A DNA stretch of 64,000 nt from Clostridia bacterium (GCA_017473605.1 JAFUKM010000010.1:25625-89624), one strand, 5' to 3'. Numbered from the stretch's first letter, positions 24,349 through 34,230 are shown. Notes: generated by a model from the letters alone, not told the origin. Made by a program: numbers and translations.

Positions 24349-26139
24349 TTATTTTCTTTTTAATTGGTTACGCTGTTTCATCTTTTCGGAAAGCTTTTGC
24401 GCGATTTCCTTCCTTCTTTCCTCGTCCGTTTCCGTCGCGTATTTCGCGTTGAGCGCCGCTATATCCCGTTCTATCCCCACGCGTTCTACCGATTTCACGC
24501 TGTCTTCGAAAAACCGTTTCGCCACGTCCCCCGACAGCTTGTCTTCGTAATTCAAATCAAGGATTTGATTAAGCTCCGCGCTGTCTTCTTCGAGCAGTTC
24601 GAACAGCTCGCTTGGACGGATACGTTCGCCCTTTTGTTCCCGTTGCACAATATACTGCGCGACGATGATATGCGTTTCGTCCGAAAGGGGCAGTTTTTGC
24701 ACGTCGTACTCTTTTGCGTACGGCTCGGAAAACAGTTTTGCCGCCAAGATAAACCGAATCGCTTTCGTCAGCTTGTCCGCGCCCGAATCGGTTTCGGATA
24801 TCTTTTCTTTGGGCAAAGCGATTTCCAGCTGCTTGCTTCCGCTTTGCAAATCCCGTTCCAGCGCGTGATAGGAGACGCCCGTTTTTTCCCGAAGTTTTTT
24901 TAGCAAGTCTTCTTTTACCGCTTCGCTTTCCACCGCCGCAACCACTTGCAACGCTTCCGCAATAAACCGCCGTTTTTCTTCCGTCTTGGAAATATCGTAT
25001 TTTCTTTCCAACGAGTGAATTTTATAATCGACGAGCGGCAACGCCGCGTCCAAGCATTTTTGATACGCCGCCGCGCCCTGCTTTACCACGTCGTCGGGGT
25101 CGAGTCCGTCGGGCATAGGCACTACCCGCACGTTAAGCGCTTCGTCTTTCAAAATTTCCAAGCCGCGCAAATCGGCGTTCTGCCCTGCGAAGTCCCCGTC
25201 GTAACTTATCAGCACGTTGTCCGAATACCGTTTCACAAGCCTTGCCTGCTCGGTAGTAAGCGAAGTACCCATAGAAGCCACTACGTTTTCAAACCCCGCT
25301 TGGTAGAGCGATATCGTATCCATATACCCTTCTACCATAATCACTTCTTTGATAGGCTGTTTCCGTTTGAGTTTTTTCAACAAATTGATATTGTACAGCG
25401 TTTTGCGTTTATTGAACAGCAACGTTTCACGCGTATTTTTATATTTTGCAAAATCGGATTTTTCAAGCAATCTCCCCCCGAACGCCACTACCTCGTCAAA
25501 AGCGTTAATAATGGGAAAAATCAAACGTCCCGCTTCAAAGTCTACGAGTTTACCGTTTTTCGTTTCGCCCAAAGCGCCGCTATCGATTAAATCCTGCCGC
25601 GAATACCCTTTACCTGCCAAATAATCGGGAAGCGAAAAGAAATCGAGCGACGCGCCCAAACCGAATTTTTTGACCGTCGTAGGCGAAAGTTTGCGGTTCG
25701 CTATATACTGCAAATGCGCTTGCGCACGGGAATCGCCACTGTATAAATTACTCAAATAAAATCTCGCGCAATCGAGCATTATCGCCGCCATCGTGTCCCG
25801 CTTCTTTTTCATCTCCATTGCTTTTTCCGTATCGAAGTTGGTTTCGGGAACGGTCATCTTTGCGCGTGACGCCAAAATCCGTACCGCGCCCATAAAATCG
25901 GTGGATTCTATCTCCTGCACGAAACGGACGACGTCGCCCGACACGCCGCAACCGAAACAGTGATAAAACTGTTCTGCCTGATTGACGGCGAAAGAAGGCG
26001 TGCGTTCGTGATGAAACGGACAACACGCCCAATGCGTGCCGCCCTTTCTATCGAGCGCGACGTAGCCGCTAATCACTTCGACTATATCGTTCTTTTGTTT
26101 GAGTTCCTGCATAAAGCGAGGGTCAAACCCTTTGCTCAC
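24349..26139 (-). CDS. dnaG: DNA primase
   Basis: Makes RNA primers for replication. The 596 residues show the zinc-binding domain (ACCPFHHERTPSF, then FYHCFGCGVSGD), the catalytic core, a TOPRIM domain with MVEGYMDTISLY and ISYDGDFAGQNA (acidic metal ligands), and a C-terminal helicase-binding region. The GTG start at 26139 overlaps the dgt stop (GTGA). Confidence 0.97.
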   Translation of the reverse strand: MSKGFDPRFMQELKQKNDIVEVISGYVALDRKGGTHWACCPFHHERTPSFAVNQAEQFYHCFGCGVSGDVVRFVQEIESTDFMGAVRILASRAKMTVPETNFDTEKAMEMKKKRDTMAAIMLDCARFYLSNLYSGDSRAQAHLQYIANRKLSPTTVKKFGLGASLDFFSLPDYLAGKGYSRQDLIDSGALGETKNGKLVDFEAGRLIFPIINAFDEVVAFGGRLLEKSDFAKYKNTRETLLFNKRKTLYNINLLKKLKRKQPIKEVIMVEGYMDTISLYQAGFENVVASMGTSLTTEQARLVKRYSDNVLISYDGDFAGQNADLRGLEILKDEALNVRVVPMPDGLDPDDVVKQGAAAYQKCLDAALPLVDYKIHSLERKYDISKTEEKRRFIAEALQVVAAVESEAVKEDLLKKLREKTGVSYHALERDLQSGSKQLEIALPKEKISETDSGADKLTKAIRFILAAKLFSEPYAKEYDVQKLPLSDETHIIVAQYIVQREQKGERIRPSELFELLEEDSAELNQILDLNYEDKLSGDVAKRFFEDSVKSVERVGIERDIAALNAKYATETDEERRKEIAQKLSEKMKQRNQLKRK

Positions 26140-27167
26140 GTAACGATACCCCCTAATGAAAACGTCGACGGGATGAACAGTTGTTCGAATACGCTGATTG
26201 CGTATCTATCCGTCATACCCGATAAATAATCGCATACCACCCGTTCTTTACCGTCCTTTTCCAAAAGACGCAAATACGATTGCGGTAATTTTTCCACGTG
26301 TTTGATAAAATAATCGAACATTTGCGTAAGCATACGCTCCGAACGTTCTTGTATGGAAACGTTGGCAAGTTCGTAAACCCGTTCGAACATAAACGAACGC
26401 AATTCGTTTATCGCCGCCATCTTCTCTTCCGACATCCGCACGTACGGCTTGCCGTAAGACGTCGCGTATATATCGCTGATTGCCGTATTGATGCGCGTTT
26501 TCGTAGCGTCGCCAAGAATCTCTACCGCCGCTTTGGGCAAATCTTGCGGCTGCAATATCCCTGCGCGAATCGCGTCTTCGATGTCGTGATTGATATACGC
26601 GATTCTATCCGCCAAGGAAACCGCCTGCCCTTCGAGCGTGGACGGTTTGCCCGAACTCTTATGCTGTAAAATTCCGTCCAAAACTTCTACCGTTAGGTTC
26701 AAGCCCTTGCCTTGCTTTTCAATACATTGCACGACGCGGACAGATTGTTCGTTATGATAAAACCCGTCCGTGGCGAGTTTGGCGAGCACTCTCTCGCCTA
26801 CGTGACCGAACGGCGTATGCCCCAAATCGTGTCCAAGCGCTATCGCTTCCGCCAAATCCTCGTTGAGCGCAAGCGAGCGGGCAATCGAACGGGCGATTTG
26901 CGAAACGTCGAGCGTATGCGTTAAGCGGGTAATGTAATGGTCCCCTTCGGGCGCGAAAAATACTTGCGTTTTATTCTTCAAGCGCTTAAACGAATTGCTG
27001 TAAATAATACGGTCTCTATCCCGTTGAAAATCGGTGCGGAAGTCACAGCGCGTTTCTTGCTTTTCCCTGCCTTTCGTTTCTGCCGATTTTTGCGCGTACG
27101 GCGATAAAAACCGTTCTTCCTGCGCGCAAATTCGTTCCCGTACCGTTTCGTATACCTTTTCGTCCAT
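26136..27167 (-). CDS. dgt: HD-domain dGTP triphosphohydrolase-like protein
   Basis: A deoxynucleoside triphosphate triphosphohydrolase-type enzyme. The 343 residues carry the start RTDFQRDRDRIIYSNSFKRL, a histidine-aspartate site HTLDVSQIARSIAR, then ALGHDLGHTPFGHVGE, and a downstream IAYINHDIEDA Asp. Many such proteins upstream of dnaG are annotated as dGTPase-like, and substrate specificity is not proven. I prefer the ATG at 27167, which has AGGTGG five nt upstream, over a GTG at 27176. Confidence 0.92.
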   Translation of the reverse strand: MDEKVYETVRERICAQEERFLSPYAQKSAETKGREKQETRCDFRTDFQRDRDRIIYSNSFKRLKNKTQVFFAPEGDHYITRLTHTLDVSQIARSIARSLALNEDLAEAIALGHDLGHTPFGHVGERVLAKLATDGFYHNEQSVRVVQCIEKQGKGLNLTVEVLDGILQHKSSGKPSTLEGQAVSLADRIAYINHDIEDAIRAGILQPQDLPKAAVEILGDATKTRINTAISDIYATSYGKPYVRMSEEKMAAINELRSFMFERVYELANVSIQERSERMLTQMFDYFIKHVEKLPQSYLRLLEKDGKERVVCDYLSGMTDRYAISVFEQLFIPSTFSLGGIVT

Positions 27168-27280
27168 ATTTTCCACCTTTTCTTTTTCATATTATATATT
27201 CGACAAAAAAGTTTGATTTCCTTTTTTTCTATGAAAAAAATAGAATATTTTTCGTTTTTTTCTTAAATTTTCATTTTTTC

Positions 27281-27326
27281 AACAAAAAAGGGAGCTTTGC
27301 GCTCAAACGAAAACTCCCTTTTTGTT
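27281..27326 (-). terminator. Terminator after the acyltransferase gene
   Basis: An 11-bp stem (27284-27294 with 27314-27324) directly follows the stop at 27325, with six U residues after the 3' arm on the minus strand. It separates the glycosyltransferase-acyltransferase pair from the dgt-dnaG-rpoD operon. Confidence 0.85.
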
Positions 27327-28173
27327 ATTTTTTCGAATCCGAATACGTTAAAGGTATTCCGTATTCCTGCTCGTATTTATTCTCATACAACGCAAACGTT
27401 GCTTCCATCATCTTTTCCGCGCCCGTTTTTTCCCCAAGCGTTATATCGGGATACACGGGCGGCAAAATATGCACCGTATGTCTTTGCACGGGATACCCGT
27501 CGTTATCTGTCCGCCTTTCGTCGTCTTGCATCGTAATAAATATCGGCAAAACGGGTACGTTTGCCCGATATGCAAGCTTGAACGCGCCCACCTTAAACGG
27601 ACGGGGCTTTTTGTAATTCCACCACATCTCCTGTTCGGGATAGACGAGAATACTCTCCCCACGCTTTAACAGCGTTTGAACCGCTTTCATAAAATCCACC
27701 ATCGTACGGCGGTTTCGCGATAACGGCAGCGTATTGCAATGACGGAAAAAGAAGCCGTACAATCCCTTAAAATTGGTATAATTTCCCTCGCGGATAACCT
27801 TGTATAAATATATTCTCGGCAAAAAATCCCGAATACAATGAAAGACGATATAATTATCCATCGGAGAAAAATGATTGCACGTGATAATCGCTCCGTTTTG
27901 CAAGGCGGATAAATGTTCTTGCCCCAAAACGCCGTCTATCACCAAAACGTCTTTTTTGATTAACCCCAAAAAATATTTATCCGCTATTTTGTTGGCTATC
28001 CGTCGTTTTAACCTACTCGTCCGCTTTTTGCAAAGGTAATCCACGCTTTTTGGCAACAGTTCTTTCGCGGGTAAATCTTCCTCGACGCTCGCGTTAAAAT
28101 CGCCTCGTTGTTCCGCTTCTTCAATCCGCTTTAACAGGGCTCTTTTTTCCGCTGAAATATTCGATAAATCCAT
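27325..28173 (-). CDS. 1-acyl-glycerol-3-phosphate acyltransferase-like (PlsC family)
   Basis: A 282-residue acyltransferase of the PlsC clade. The HX4D motif is present as NHFSPMD near residue 100. The substrate-binding GLYGFFFRHCNTLPLSRNRR follows, then VYPEQEMWW (the EGxR-like block is degenerate, with PEQE). It may acylate lysophosphatidate or a related lipid. The start lies 53 nt inside the upstream glycosyltransferase gene, which supports coupled expression, so a glycolipid product is possible but unproven. Confidence 0.85.
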   Translation of the reverse strand: MDLSNISAEKRALLKRIEEAEQRGDFNASVEEDLPAKELLPKSVDYLCKKRTSRLKRRIANKIADKYFLGLIKKDVLVIDGVLGQEHLSALQNGAIITCNHFSPMDNYIVFHCIRDFLPRIYLYKVIREGNYTNFKGLYGFFFRHCNTLPLSRNRRTMVDFMKAVQTLLKRGESILVYPEQEMWWNYKKPRPFKVGAFKLAYRANVPVLPIFITMQDDERRTDNDGYPVQRHTVHILPPVYPDITLGEKTGAEKMMEATFALYENKYEQEYGIPLTYSDSKK

Positions 28174-29152
28174 ACATACCCCCTACCTTTTGCTCCATTT
28201 GATATTCTCTTAACCGTCTGCCCACCGTGCAGTTGTAATTGCGAGGGTTCTCCGCTTCGGCAAGCGCCAAAGCGAGCAATTTTTCCCCACTTGCCTTATC
28301 GCGAGCCATATCTTTAACGGTAAAGGCTTTCTTTTTTGCCAATACGGTTTCGTAAAAAGGCGTTTTTCTTGCTGTTTCCCAAAAATATTCGCCGTATAAT
28401 ACGTTTTCATAGTGCCAAGGCTTCATCGACAAATTATAATGAATCAGCTTGGGGGCGCGTAGCTTTTTGCCCGTAAGCGGCATCGTATTCCACTCTTGCC
28501 CGAAATAATGCACTCTGTCTTTACAAATCAAATTCAAACAGTCTTGGTCGGGCGCGACGACGAAATCGTAACTGCGCAAAACGCGCGTAAACAAATAGCA
28601 AAAATCTATTTCTCGAAGCAAGTTTAACTGCATAACTATGACGCCAGAGTTAAAGTATTTTTTCGCTTCTATACCCAGCGCCCGTTTGGTGTATGCGGCA
28701 AACGCAGGCGTTGCGGAAACGATTGGGTCTGCCACCGCGCCGATATAATTTGCGCCGAGCGGTATATCGTACAATTTTGCCACGTCCGTTAAAAGTACGG
28801 TATCGCAATCGAGATATACCGCCTTTTCGTACTGCGGAAAGAGCTGGGGAATAAACAAACGGAAATAAATGGCGCTCGTGTAATAGTCCCGACAATGTAT
28901 CATCGTTTGGATTTTCTTAATTTGTTCGGACACGTCAAAAAACTCCACTTGTACGTTTTCCGTTTGCATTTCCGCAATTTTTTGCGCGTTTTCCCCCAAC
29001 TCGCCCGTATACAAAACGTGCACGCTGTATAAGCGGTTTTTATCGGCGTTTGCAATCAACGAAGTTAGCGTTATACCCAAAAAAGGCATATAGTTTTCGT
29101 CCGCCGCAAAAAATATAGGAATTGCAACCGTGTTCTTTTCATTATTTTTCAT
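28121..29152 (-). CDS. Glycosyltransferase family 8
   Basis: A GT-A-fold retaining glycosyltransferase of the LgtC/GT8 type. The 343 residues begin IPIFFAADENYMPFLGITL, carry the metal-binding DxD as YLDCDTVLL, then YFNSGVIVMQL, the DQDCLNLI block and LIHYNLSMKPW with the late His. It probably adds galactose or glucose to a surface glycan or glycolipid. The ATG at 29152 has AAAGGA upstream; earlier in-frame codons lack a site. It is followed by an overlapping acyltransferase gene. Confidence 0.87.
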   Translation of the reverse strand: MKNNEKNTVAIPIFFAADENYMPFLGITLTSLIANADKNRLYSVHVLYTGELGENAQKIAEMQTENVQVEFFDVSEQIKKIQTMIHCRDYYTSAIYFRLFIPQLFPQYEKAVYLDCDTVLLTDVAKLYDIPLGANYIGAVADPIVSATPAFAAYTKRALGIEAKKYFNSGVIVMQLNLLREIDFCYLFTRVLRSYDFVVAPDQDCLNLICKDRVHYFGQEWNTMPLTGKKLRAPKLIHYNLSMKPWHYENVLYGEYFWETARKTPFYETVLAKKKAFTVKDMARDKASGEKLLALALAEAENPRNYNCTVGRRLREYQMEQKVGGMYGFIEYFSGKKSPVKAD

Positions 29153-29298
29153 ATTATTTTCTTTTCCTTTATTTTGCGTTTTTATTCCGTCGGACACACG
29201 ATTGTCCGTCGTTATTTTTAGTTTACCGCAATTTTCCAAAAAAGAAAACCTATTCCCCTTCTTCGCTTTTCTACACACGAAAACGGAAATTCTACGCG

Positions 29299-29333
29299 CA
29301 AAAAAAGGACTCTACCGACAGTAGAGTCCTTGA
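29299..29333 (-). terminator. Terminator after dtd
   Basis: An 11-bp stem (29305-29315 with 29321-29331), a 5-nt loop, and a run of U residues after the 3' arm on the minus strand, 20 nt past the dtd stop. The 150 nt between it and the glycosyltransferase start hold no gene and no clear promoter. Confidence 0.88.
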
Positions 29334-29350
29334 AAATAAAAGCTTTTTCG

Positions 29351-29788
29351 TCAATTTTCGAGCAAAATCGTTACAGGTCCGTCGTTATATTGCTCGATTT
29401 TCATATCCGCGCCGAATACGCCTTTTTTGACAGTTATACCGTAAGACGAGAGTTCTTTTACAGCGTATTCGTACAAAAGCTCGGCTTTTTCAGGACGTTC
29501 GGCGAGCGTAAAACTCGGTCTGTTCCCGTGCGACGCGTCGCCATACAGTGTGAACTGCGACACGAGCAAAACTTCACCGCCCACGTCTTGAACCGATAAA
29601 TTCATTTTACCGTTTCCGTCTTCAAAAATACGAAGCGCGGATATCTTTTTCATTAAATACGCCGCTTCCTTTTCCGTATCCCCCGTTTTAACGCCCAAAA
29701 ATACCGTCAAACCGAAAGGGATTTGAGAAATCAACTCCCCGTCTACTTTTAACGTTGTATGCTTTACTCTTTGTACGACTGCTCTCAT
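29351..29788 (-). CDS. dtd: D-aminoacyl-tRNA deacylase
   Basis: Hydrolyses D-aminoacyl-tRNA and so protects translation from D-amino acids. The 145-residue protein has MRAVVQRVKH at the start, SQFTLYGDASHGNRPSF (the SQFTL motif) and the C-terminal NDGPVTILLEN in place of the usual NxGPVT cross-subunit motif. The ATG at 29788 has CGGAGT upstream; the longer frame to 29830 would run through a terminator hairpin. Confidence 0.95.
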   Translation of the reverse strand: MRAVVQRVKHTTLKVDGELISQIPFGLTVFLGVKTGDTEKEAAYLMKKISALRIFEDGNGKMNLSVQDVGGEVLLVSQFTLYGDASHGNRPSFTLAERPEKAELLYEYAVKELSSYGITVKKGVFGADMKIEQYNDGPVTILLEN

Positions 29789-29804
29789 ATTTACTCCGTG
29801 AAAA

Positions 29805-29850
29805 AAGTACAACGAAATGCAGGATAGCAATATCCTGCATTTCGTAAGTT
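29805..29850. terminator. Terminator between efp and dtd
   Basis: A 15-bp perfect stem (29812-29826 with 29831-29845) closed by a 4-nt loop. On the minus strand a U-run follows after a few bases, so it fits the end of the pepP-efp operon. Confidence 0.85.
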
Positions 29851-29867
29851 TTTATCTTTATGAAAGA

Positions 29868-30431
29868 TTAAACGCGGCTCATGTATTCGCCCGTTCTCGT
29901 ATCGATACGAATCGTTTCGCCTTCTTCTACGAACATAGGCACTTGAATCGTTGCGCCCGTTTCCACCTTCGCATTCTTCATAACGTTGGTAGCCGTGTTG
30001 CCCTTTACGCCCGGTTCCGCCTCGATAACTTTGAGTTCTACGAAGTTTTCGGGTTCTACGGAGAACGCTTTACCGTAAAGGAATTTCACCGTAACCATAT
30101 CGTTTTCTTTGATATATTTGAGCGCTTCTTCTACTTGGTCGTAAGAAAGCATTTCTTGGTTGTATTCTTCGTCCATAAATACGTAGAATTCTCCGTCGTA
30201 GTAGGAATACGTCATCTTCTTCGTTTCTACTTGCGCCGATTCAAGCTTCGTCGTAGGGTTAAACGTTTCGTTGGACAATACTTGTCCCGTAACTACGTTT
30301 TTAAGCGTCGCTCTTACGAACGCCGCGCCCTTACCGGGTTTTACGTGCTGGAAGTCGGTAACGGTGTAAACGCCGCTCTTGTATTCAAAGGTAACGCCCT
30401 TACGAATATCGCCTGCCAAAATTTGTGCCAT
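29868..30431 (-). CDS. efp: Elongation factor P
   Basis: EF-P rescues ribosomes stalled at polyproline. The 187 residues show three beta domains; the loop [15 protein letters not shown] carries the Lys that is modified in many species, and the C-terminus has [25 protein letters not shown]. No modification enzyme is seen here. It follows the M24 aminopeptidase gene by 38 nt, the standard pepP-efp order. Confidence 0.97.
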   Translation of the reverse strand: MAQILAGDIRKGVTFEYKSGVYTVTDFQHVKPGKGAAFVRATLKNVVTGQVLSNETFNPTTKLESAQVETKKMTYSYYDGEFYVFMDEEYNQEMLSYDQVEEALKYIKENDMVTVKFLYGKAFSVEPENFVELKVIEAEPGVKGNTATNVMKNAKVETGATIQVPMFVEEGETIRIDTRTGEYMSRV

Positions 30432-30469
30432 ACAATTTTTCTCCTTATATGCTTATATAATTTTTCTTT

Positions 30470-31531
30470 TTATAAAATGATAAGGGTTTTATCCGTTTTG
30501 GACATAAAACTCTTCACTTTTCCTTCTTTAAGCGTGACGGTGTCTTCTATACGGATTCCGTATTCGCCTGCTTTATACACGCCCGGCTCGTCCGAGAACA
30601 CCATCGTGTCTTCCAATACTTTTTCGCTTCTGGGGCTAACCGCCGGCTTTTCGTGCACGTTCAAACCGATACCGTGCCCCAACGAGTGCGTAAACAATTC
30701 CCCGTAACCGTGTTCTTTTAAATATTCTCTCGCCACCGCGTCCGCTTGTTTGCCCGTCATGCCCGACGTGATTTTTTCTTTTGCAAGCTCGTGTGCGCGC
30801 AAAACGTGCGCGTAGGCTTTCTTGAATTCTTCGTGTTTATTATCGTCGCCGAACAGGAACGTACGCGTGATATCCGAACAGTAACCGTCCACCTTGCAAC
30901 CAAAGTCTATCAAAATCTCGTCGCCGAAGCGAAGTTTCGCGTCCCCCGTTTCGTGATGGGGTACTGCGGCGTGCGCGCCGAACGCCATTATCGTTTCAAA
31001 GGCAAGACCTTGCGCGCCGAGTTTGCGCATATTGTATTCGAGCAGCGCCGCCACTTCCGTTTCCGTCATCCCTTCTTTGATTTGGGGCAACAGCATTAAA
31101 AAGGCGTCCTCCGCTATCTCGCAAGCCTTTTCAATGCGCGAAAGCTCCCACTCGTTCTTCTTTTCCATAAGCGCAGACAACGGTTCGTCTGCATTTTGTA
31201 ATTCTACGCCGATTTCTTTTAGCTGTAAAAATTCCGCATGGGAAGTTTCTTGAAAGGAAACCGCAACCGTTTTATACTTTTTAAGGATATCCGCTTTCGT
31301 CTTCCCCGACCAAAGCGTGGGCGTCACTTCCGTGCCCGCAAACAGCTTTTCTGCGGCTTCGATATAACGGGAGTCGGTGTACAGCGTTACGCCGTCTTTA
31401 TCCACGACGACGGCGCCGTCTTCGGGCGCAAAACCCGTCGCGTAACGCATTAAACAACCGCAATTTACGTATAACGCGTCGGCGTTACCTTGTAAACTCT
31501 CGAATATCTTTTTGCCGTTTGTTTGTATCAT
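30470..31531 (-). CDS. pepP: M24-family Xaa-Pro aminopeptidase
   Basis: A metallopeptidase that removes N-terminal residues before proline. The 353 residues have a creatinase-like N-terminal domain and the pita-bread fold with all five metal ligands visible: LIDFGCKVDGYCSDITRTF (two Asp), HSLGHGIGLNVHE (His), FSDEPGVY (Glu) and RIEDTVTL (Glu). It leads an operon with efp and has its own promoter. Confidence 0.93.
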   Translation of the reverse strand: MIQTNGKKIFESLQGNADALYVNCGCLMRYATGFAPEDGAVVVDKDGVTLYTDSRYIEAAEKLFAGTEVTPTLWSGKTKADILKKYKTVAVSFQETSHAEFLQLKEIGVELQNADEPLSALMEKKNEWELSRIEKACEIAEDAFLMLLPQIKEGMTETEVAALLEYNMRKLGAQGLAFETIMAFGAHAAVPHHETGDAKLRFGDEILIDFGCKVDGYCSDITRTFLFGDDNKHEEFKKAYAHVLRAHELAKEKITSGMTGKQADAVAREYLKEHGYGELFTHSLGHGIGLNVHEKPAVSPRSEKVLEDTMVFSDEPGVYKAGEYGIRIEDTVTLKEGKVKSFMSKTDKTLIIL

Positions 31532-31549
31532 AGCGTCCTCTCGCTTTCT

Positions 31550-31578
31550 ATTTTAGCAAAATTTTCCGCGTTCGTCAA
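31550..31578 (-). promoter_or_regulatory. Promoter of pepP-efp
   Basis: TTGACG (31578-31573) and TAAAAT (31555-31550) with a 17-nt spacer. The start would fall near 31543, about 12 nt before the pepP ATG, so the leader is very short. Confidence 0.75.
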
Positions 31579-31639
31579 GTGTACGGCGATAAATAAACGA
31601 AATTTCCCTTATGTTTACGCTATGATTTTTCGTTTTTTG

Positions 31640-32485
31640 TTATAAAGTTTGATAAATACGCTTCATTTCCGCCGCTTCTTCCGCTTGTTTACCGTCCGAT
31701 TCGCTCACGATATACGGCTCTAATTCGAGCGTCTTTAACGCTACGGCAAGCGGTAAAAATTCGGGACCGTAAATCTCGTCGGCAAACGTGAGATGTTTTA
31801 CTTCGCCTTTGGCTGAATACATAATCTTGGAAAAATGCACGTGAAAATGCTTCATCCGCTCGAAACCGAGTTCGGAAATCATATACTCCAAACGCTGTTT
31901 ATAATCCTCTACCGTTTTGAGCGAGCCTTGTTCCCTTGCGTTGATATGGCCAAAATCCACACACGGGGTATAAAAAGGCGCGATTTTACAAAATTGAGTA
32001 ATCTCTTCCACCGTGCCGATTTGCGCCAATTTCCCCATCGTTTCCGGACAAAACATCATATCTTCAAAACCGTTGAGCGCGATATATTCCGCCAATATTT
32101 TCAAACGCTCTTCCGTCTTTTCCACCGCCTCAAATCGCGTGGCTTTGCCCTGCGCGGCAGGGTGAAAAACGATACGCTTTCCGCCCATAAGCTTACAGGC
32201 GCGCGCGCTATCCAACACGTATCCGTAAGATTTTGCCGCCATTTCGTCGTCGGGATTGGCAAAGTTGATAAAATACGGCGCGTGTACGGATATTTCCACG
32301 TTCTCTTGCGCAAACGCTTCGCCGATGGATATCGCCTTGCCTTCCGTTATACGCACGCCGCGTCCGAAAGAGTATTCAAAGCAATCCAAGTCCCTTTCCT
32401 TTACGAATTTCGCCGCTTGTTCGGTATGCGCGTAACCTTCGGCGTAAAAACTTTCCGAATTCCCGCTCGGTCCGAATTTAATCAT
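31640..32485 (-). CDS. nfo: Endonuclease IV-like AP endonuclease
   Basis: A TIM-barrel, zinc-dependent protein of the endonuclease IV family, which cuts DNA at abasic sites. The 281 residues show VHAPYFINFANPD, the CPETMGK block with metal Glu, CVDFGHINAREQG with Asp and His, HVHFSKI, and a C-terminal Glu in IVSESDG. All main ligand positions look occupied. A sugar-phosphate isomerase-like role cannot be excluded because the fold is shared. It overlaps ribF by 8 nt. Confidence 0.83.
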   Translation of the reverse strand: MIKFGPSGNSESFYAEGYAHTEQAAKFVKERDLDCFEYSFGRGVRITEGKAISIGEAFAQENVEISVHAPYFINFANPDDEMAAKSYGYVLDSARACKLMGGKRIVFHPAAQGKATRFEAVEKTEERLKILAEYIALNGFEDMMFCPETMGKLAQIGTVEEITQFCKIAPFYTPCVDFGHINAREQGSLKTVEDYKQRLEYMISELGFERMKHFHVHFSKIMYSAKGEVKHLTFADEIYGPEFLPLAVALKTLELEPYIVSESDGKQAEEAAEMKRIYQTL

Positions 32486-33347
32486 TGTTCCGTATCTCCT
32501 TCAAGTCCTTTTGCAGTTGCGTTTTTAACGCTTCCGCGCCGTCGAATTTCGTAATATCGCGCATAAAGCGTACGAATTCGAGCTTTATTTTCTTTCCGTA
32601 CAAATCGCCCGCAAATCCGTCAAAATGCGTTTCCGTGAGTACCGTTTCATCGCCAAAGGTAGGTCTTGCGCCGTAATTGGTGATGCCTTTATACCTTTTC
32701 CCGTCTATCGTCGCACGCGTTTCGTATACACCATTTTTCAGCGGAAATTTACCGCTCGGATACACGATATTCGCCGTGGGGAAACCGAGCTTTTTTCCTA
32801 TTTGCCTGTCTTTTACCACTTCGCCGATTAAGAAAAACCTTTCGCCGAGCAGTTCGTTCGCCTTTTCTATATCCCCTTGCTCCAAGCGCGCTTTTACCGT
32901 TGTCGAACTGATTTTTTCGCCGTCTTTTTGCAACAACTCTACAATTTCAACGGGTACTTGGGTGGCGCATTTTAGCGTTTCGGGCGTACCTGCCGCCATT
33001 TTACCGAAACGGAAATCGTCCCCGCAAACAAACGCTTTGGGCGAAAACCTCTCTTCCAATAAGTTTGCGAACGTTTCGGGAGAATAATCCTTGATTTCCG
33101 AAAAAGGCAGTTCAAAAACGAAAGCCACGCCGACGGACGAGAACATTTCCAAACGCTCTTCCACCGTAAAAAGACTATCGCCGTTTTTACCGCCGAGAAT
33201 CGTCATCGCTCCTATCGGCAAAGCGTACTGTTTCGCGCGCCCCACAAGCGTCTTATGCCCTGCGTGCAAACCGTCGAAGCCGCCCAGCAGCATTACGCAA
33301 CCGTTTTTTGTATTCGATTGTCCGTTGAGCCACAAGGTGTTTAACAT
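32478..33347 (-). CDS. ribF: Bifunctional riboflavin kinase/FAD synthetase
   Basis: Makes FMN and FAD from riboflavin. The 289 residues begin with the FAD synthetase half, LGGFDGLHAGHKTLV (HxGH reads HAGH), and end with the kinase half: GKKLGFPTANI, KNGVYETRATIDG and NYGARPTFG. It overlaps truB by 7 nt. truB-ribF is a usual pair; in this genome the pair is separated from the infB operon. Confidence 0.95.
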   Translation of the reverse strand: MLNTLWLNGQSNTKNGCVMLLGGFDGLHAGHKTLVGRAKQYALPIGAMTILGGKNGDSLFTVEERLEMFSSVGVAFVFELPFSEIKDYSPETFANLLEERFSPKAFVCGDDFRFGKMAAGTPETLKCATQVPVEIVELLQKDGEKISSTTVKARLEQGDIEKANELLGERFFLIGEVVKDRQIGKKLGFPTANIVYPSGKFPLKNGVYETRATIDGKRYKGITNYGARPTFGDETVLTETHFDGFAGDLYGKKIKLEFVRFMRDITKFDGAEALKTQLQKDLKEIRNND

Positions 33348-34219
33348 AATTTCGTCTTTGCTTTCGCTTTGCCGTTACGCACTTCCGCAAGCCCGTAAAA
33401 AGCGTCTTCCTTATAGATTTTATACAATCCGTCTTTCTCGTCCGTTTCCACCGCTATGCCATTGAAGAAACGTATCGCTTCTTTGCCTTGCATACAAAGC
33501 GTGGGATACGGCAACGTCTTTTCCGTGGGAATTATATATTGTTCCAATTCTTCCACGGGCAAATCCTGTTCCAAAAGGGAAAAGGGTATCGTTTGCGCTA
33601 TCTCGAAAACACCGCTTTTTGTACGGCGTAACGCGCTCATTACAGCGTTTGTGCCCAACTTTTTGGCAATATCCCTTGCAAGCGAACGGATATATGTGCC
33701 GCCGCCGCAATTTATCTTGATACGGAAAGCAGTACCCGAAATTTGTTCCAGCACTTCTATACCGTATATACGCACCTGTTTTGCGGGTAATTCAAAATCA
33801 ACCCCTGCGCGCGCCAAATCATAGCCGCGTTTGCCGTTGACGTTTTTTGCGCTGTATTTGGGCGGCACTTGCATAATATCCCCGAAAAAGGTCGGCAATA
33901 CGTTTGCAATCTCTTCCGCCGTGGGAATATCTCCGCCGTAAACAAGCTCCCCCGTGCTATCGAGCGTATCGGACGTTACGCCGAACGTAAATTCGGCGAT
34001 ATATTCCTTTTCCTTTTCCAAAAAATAATCGAACAAACGGGCGGCGTTACCTATACCTACGGGCAAAACGCCACTTGCGAGCGGGTCGAGCGTACCCATA
34101 TGTCCGCAAGGCGTACCCGTCAGCCATTTGCATTTATTCACTACCGTTCCCGACGTGATGCCGCTCGGCTTATCCACGTTGAAAAAACCGAGCGTTTGAA
34201 TTTTTCCTGTTCGTTTCAC
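33341..34219 (-). CDS. truB: tRNA pseudouridine(55) synthase
   Basis: Makes the universal pseudouridine 55 in the T-loop of tRNA. The 292 residues have NVDKPSGITSGTVVN, the catalytic loop GHMGTLDPLASGVLPVGIG with the catalytic Asp, then RSLARDIAKKLG and a C-terminal PUA-like region. The start codon is GTG at 34219 with GGTGA upstream. Confidence 0.95.
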   Translation of the reverse strand: MKRTGKIQTLGFFNVDKPSGITSGTVVNKCKWLTGTPCGHMGTLDPLASGVLPVGIGNAARLFDYFLEKEKEYIAEFTFGVTSDTLDSTGELVYGGDIPTAEEIANVLPTFFGDIMQVPPKYSAKNVNGKRGYDLARAGVDFELPAKQVRIYGIEVLEQISGTAFRIKINCGGGTYIRSLARDIAKKLGTNAVMSALRRTKSGVFEIAQTIPFSLLEQDLPVEELEQYIIPTEKTLPYPTLCMQGKEAIRFFNGIAVETDEKDGLYKIYKEDAFYGLAEVRNGKAKAKTKLC

Positions 34220-34230
34220 GTTTTCACCGT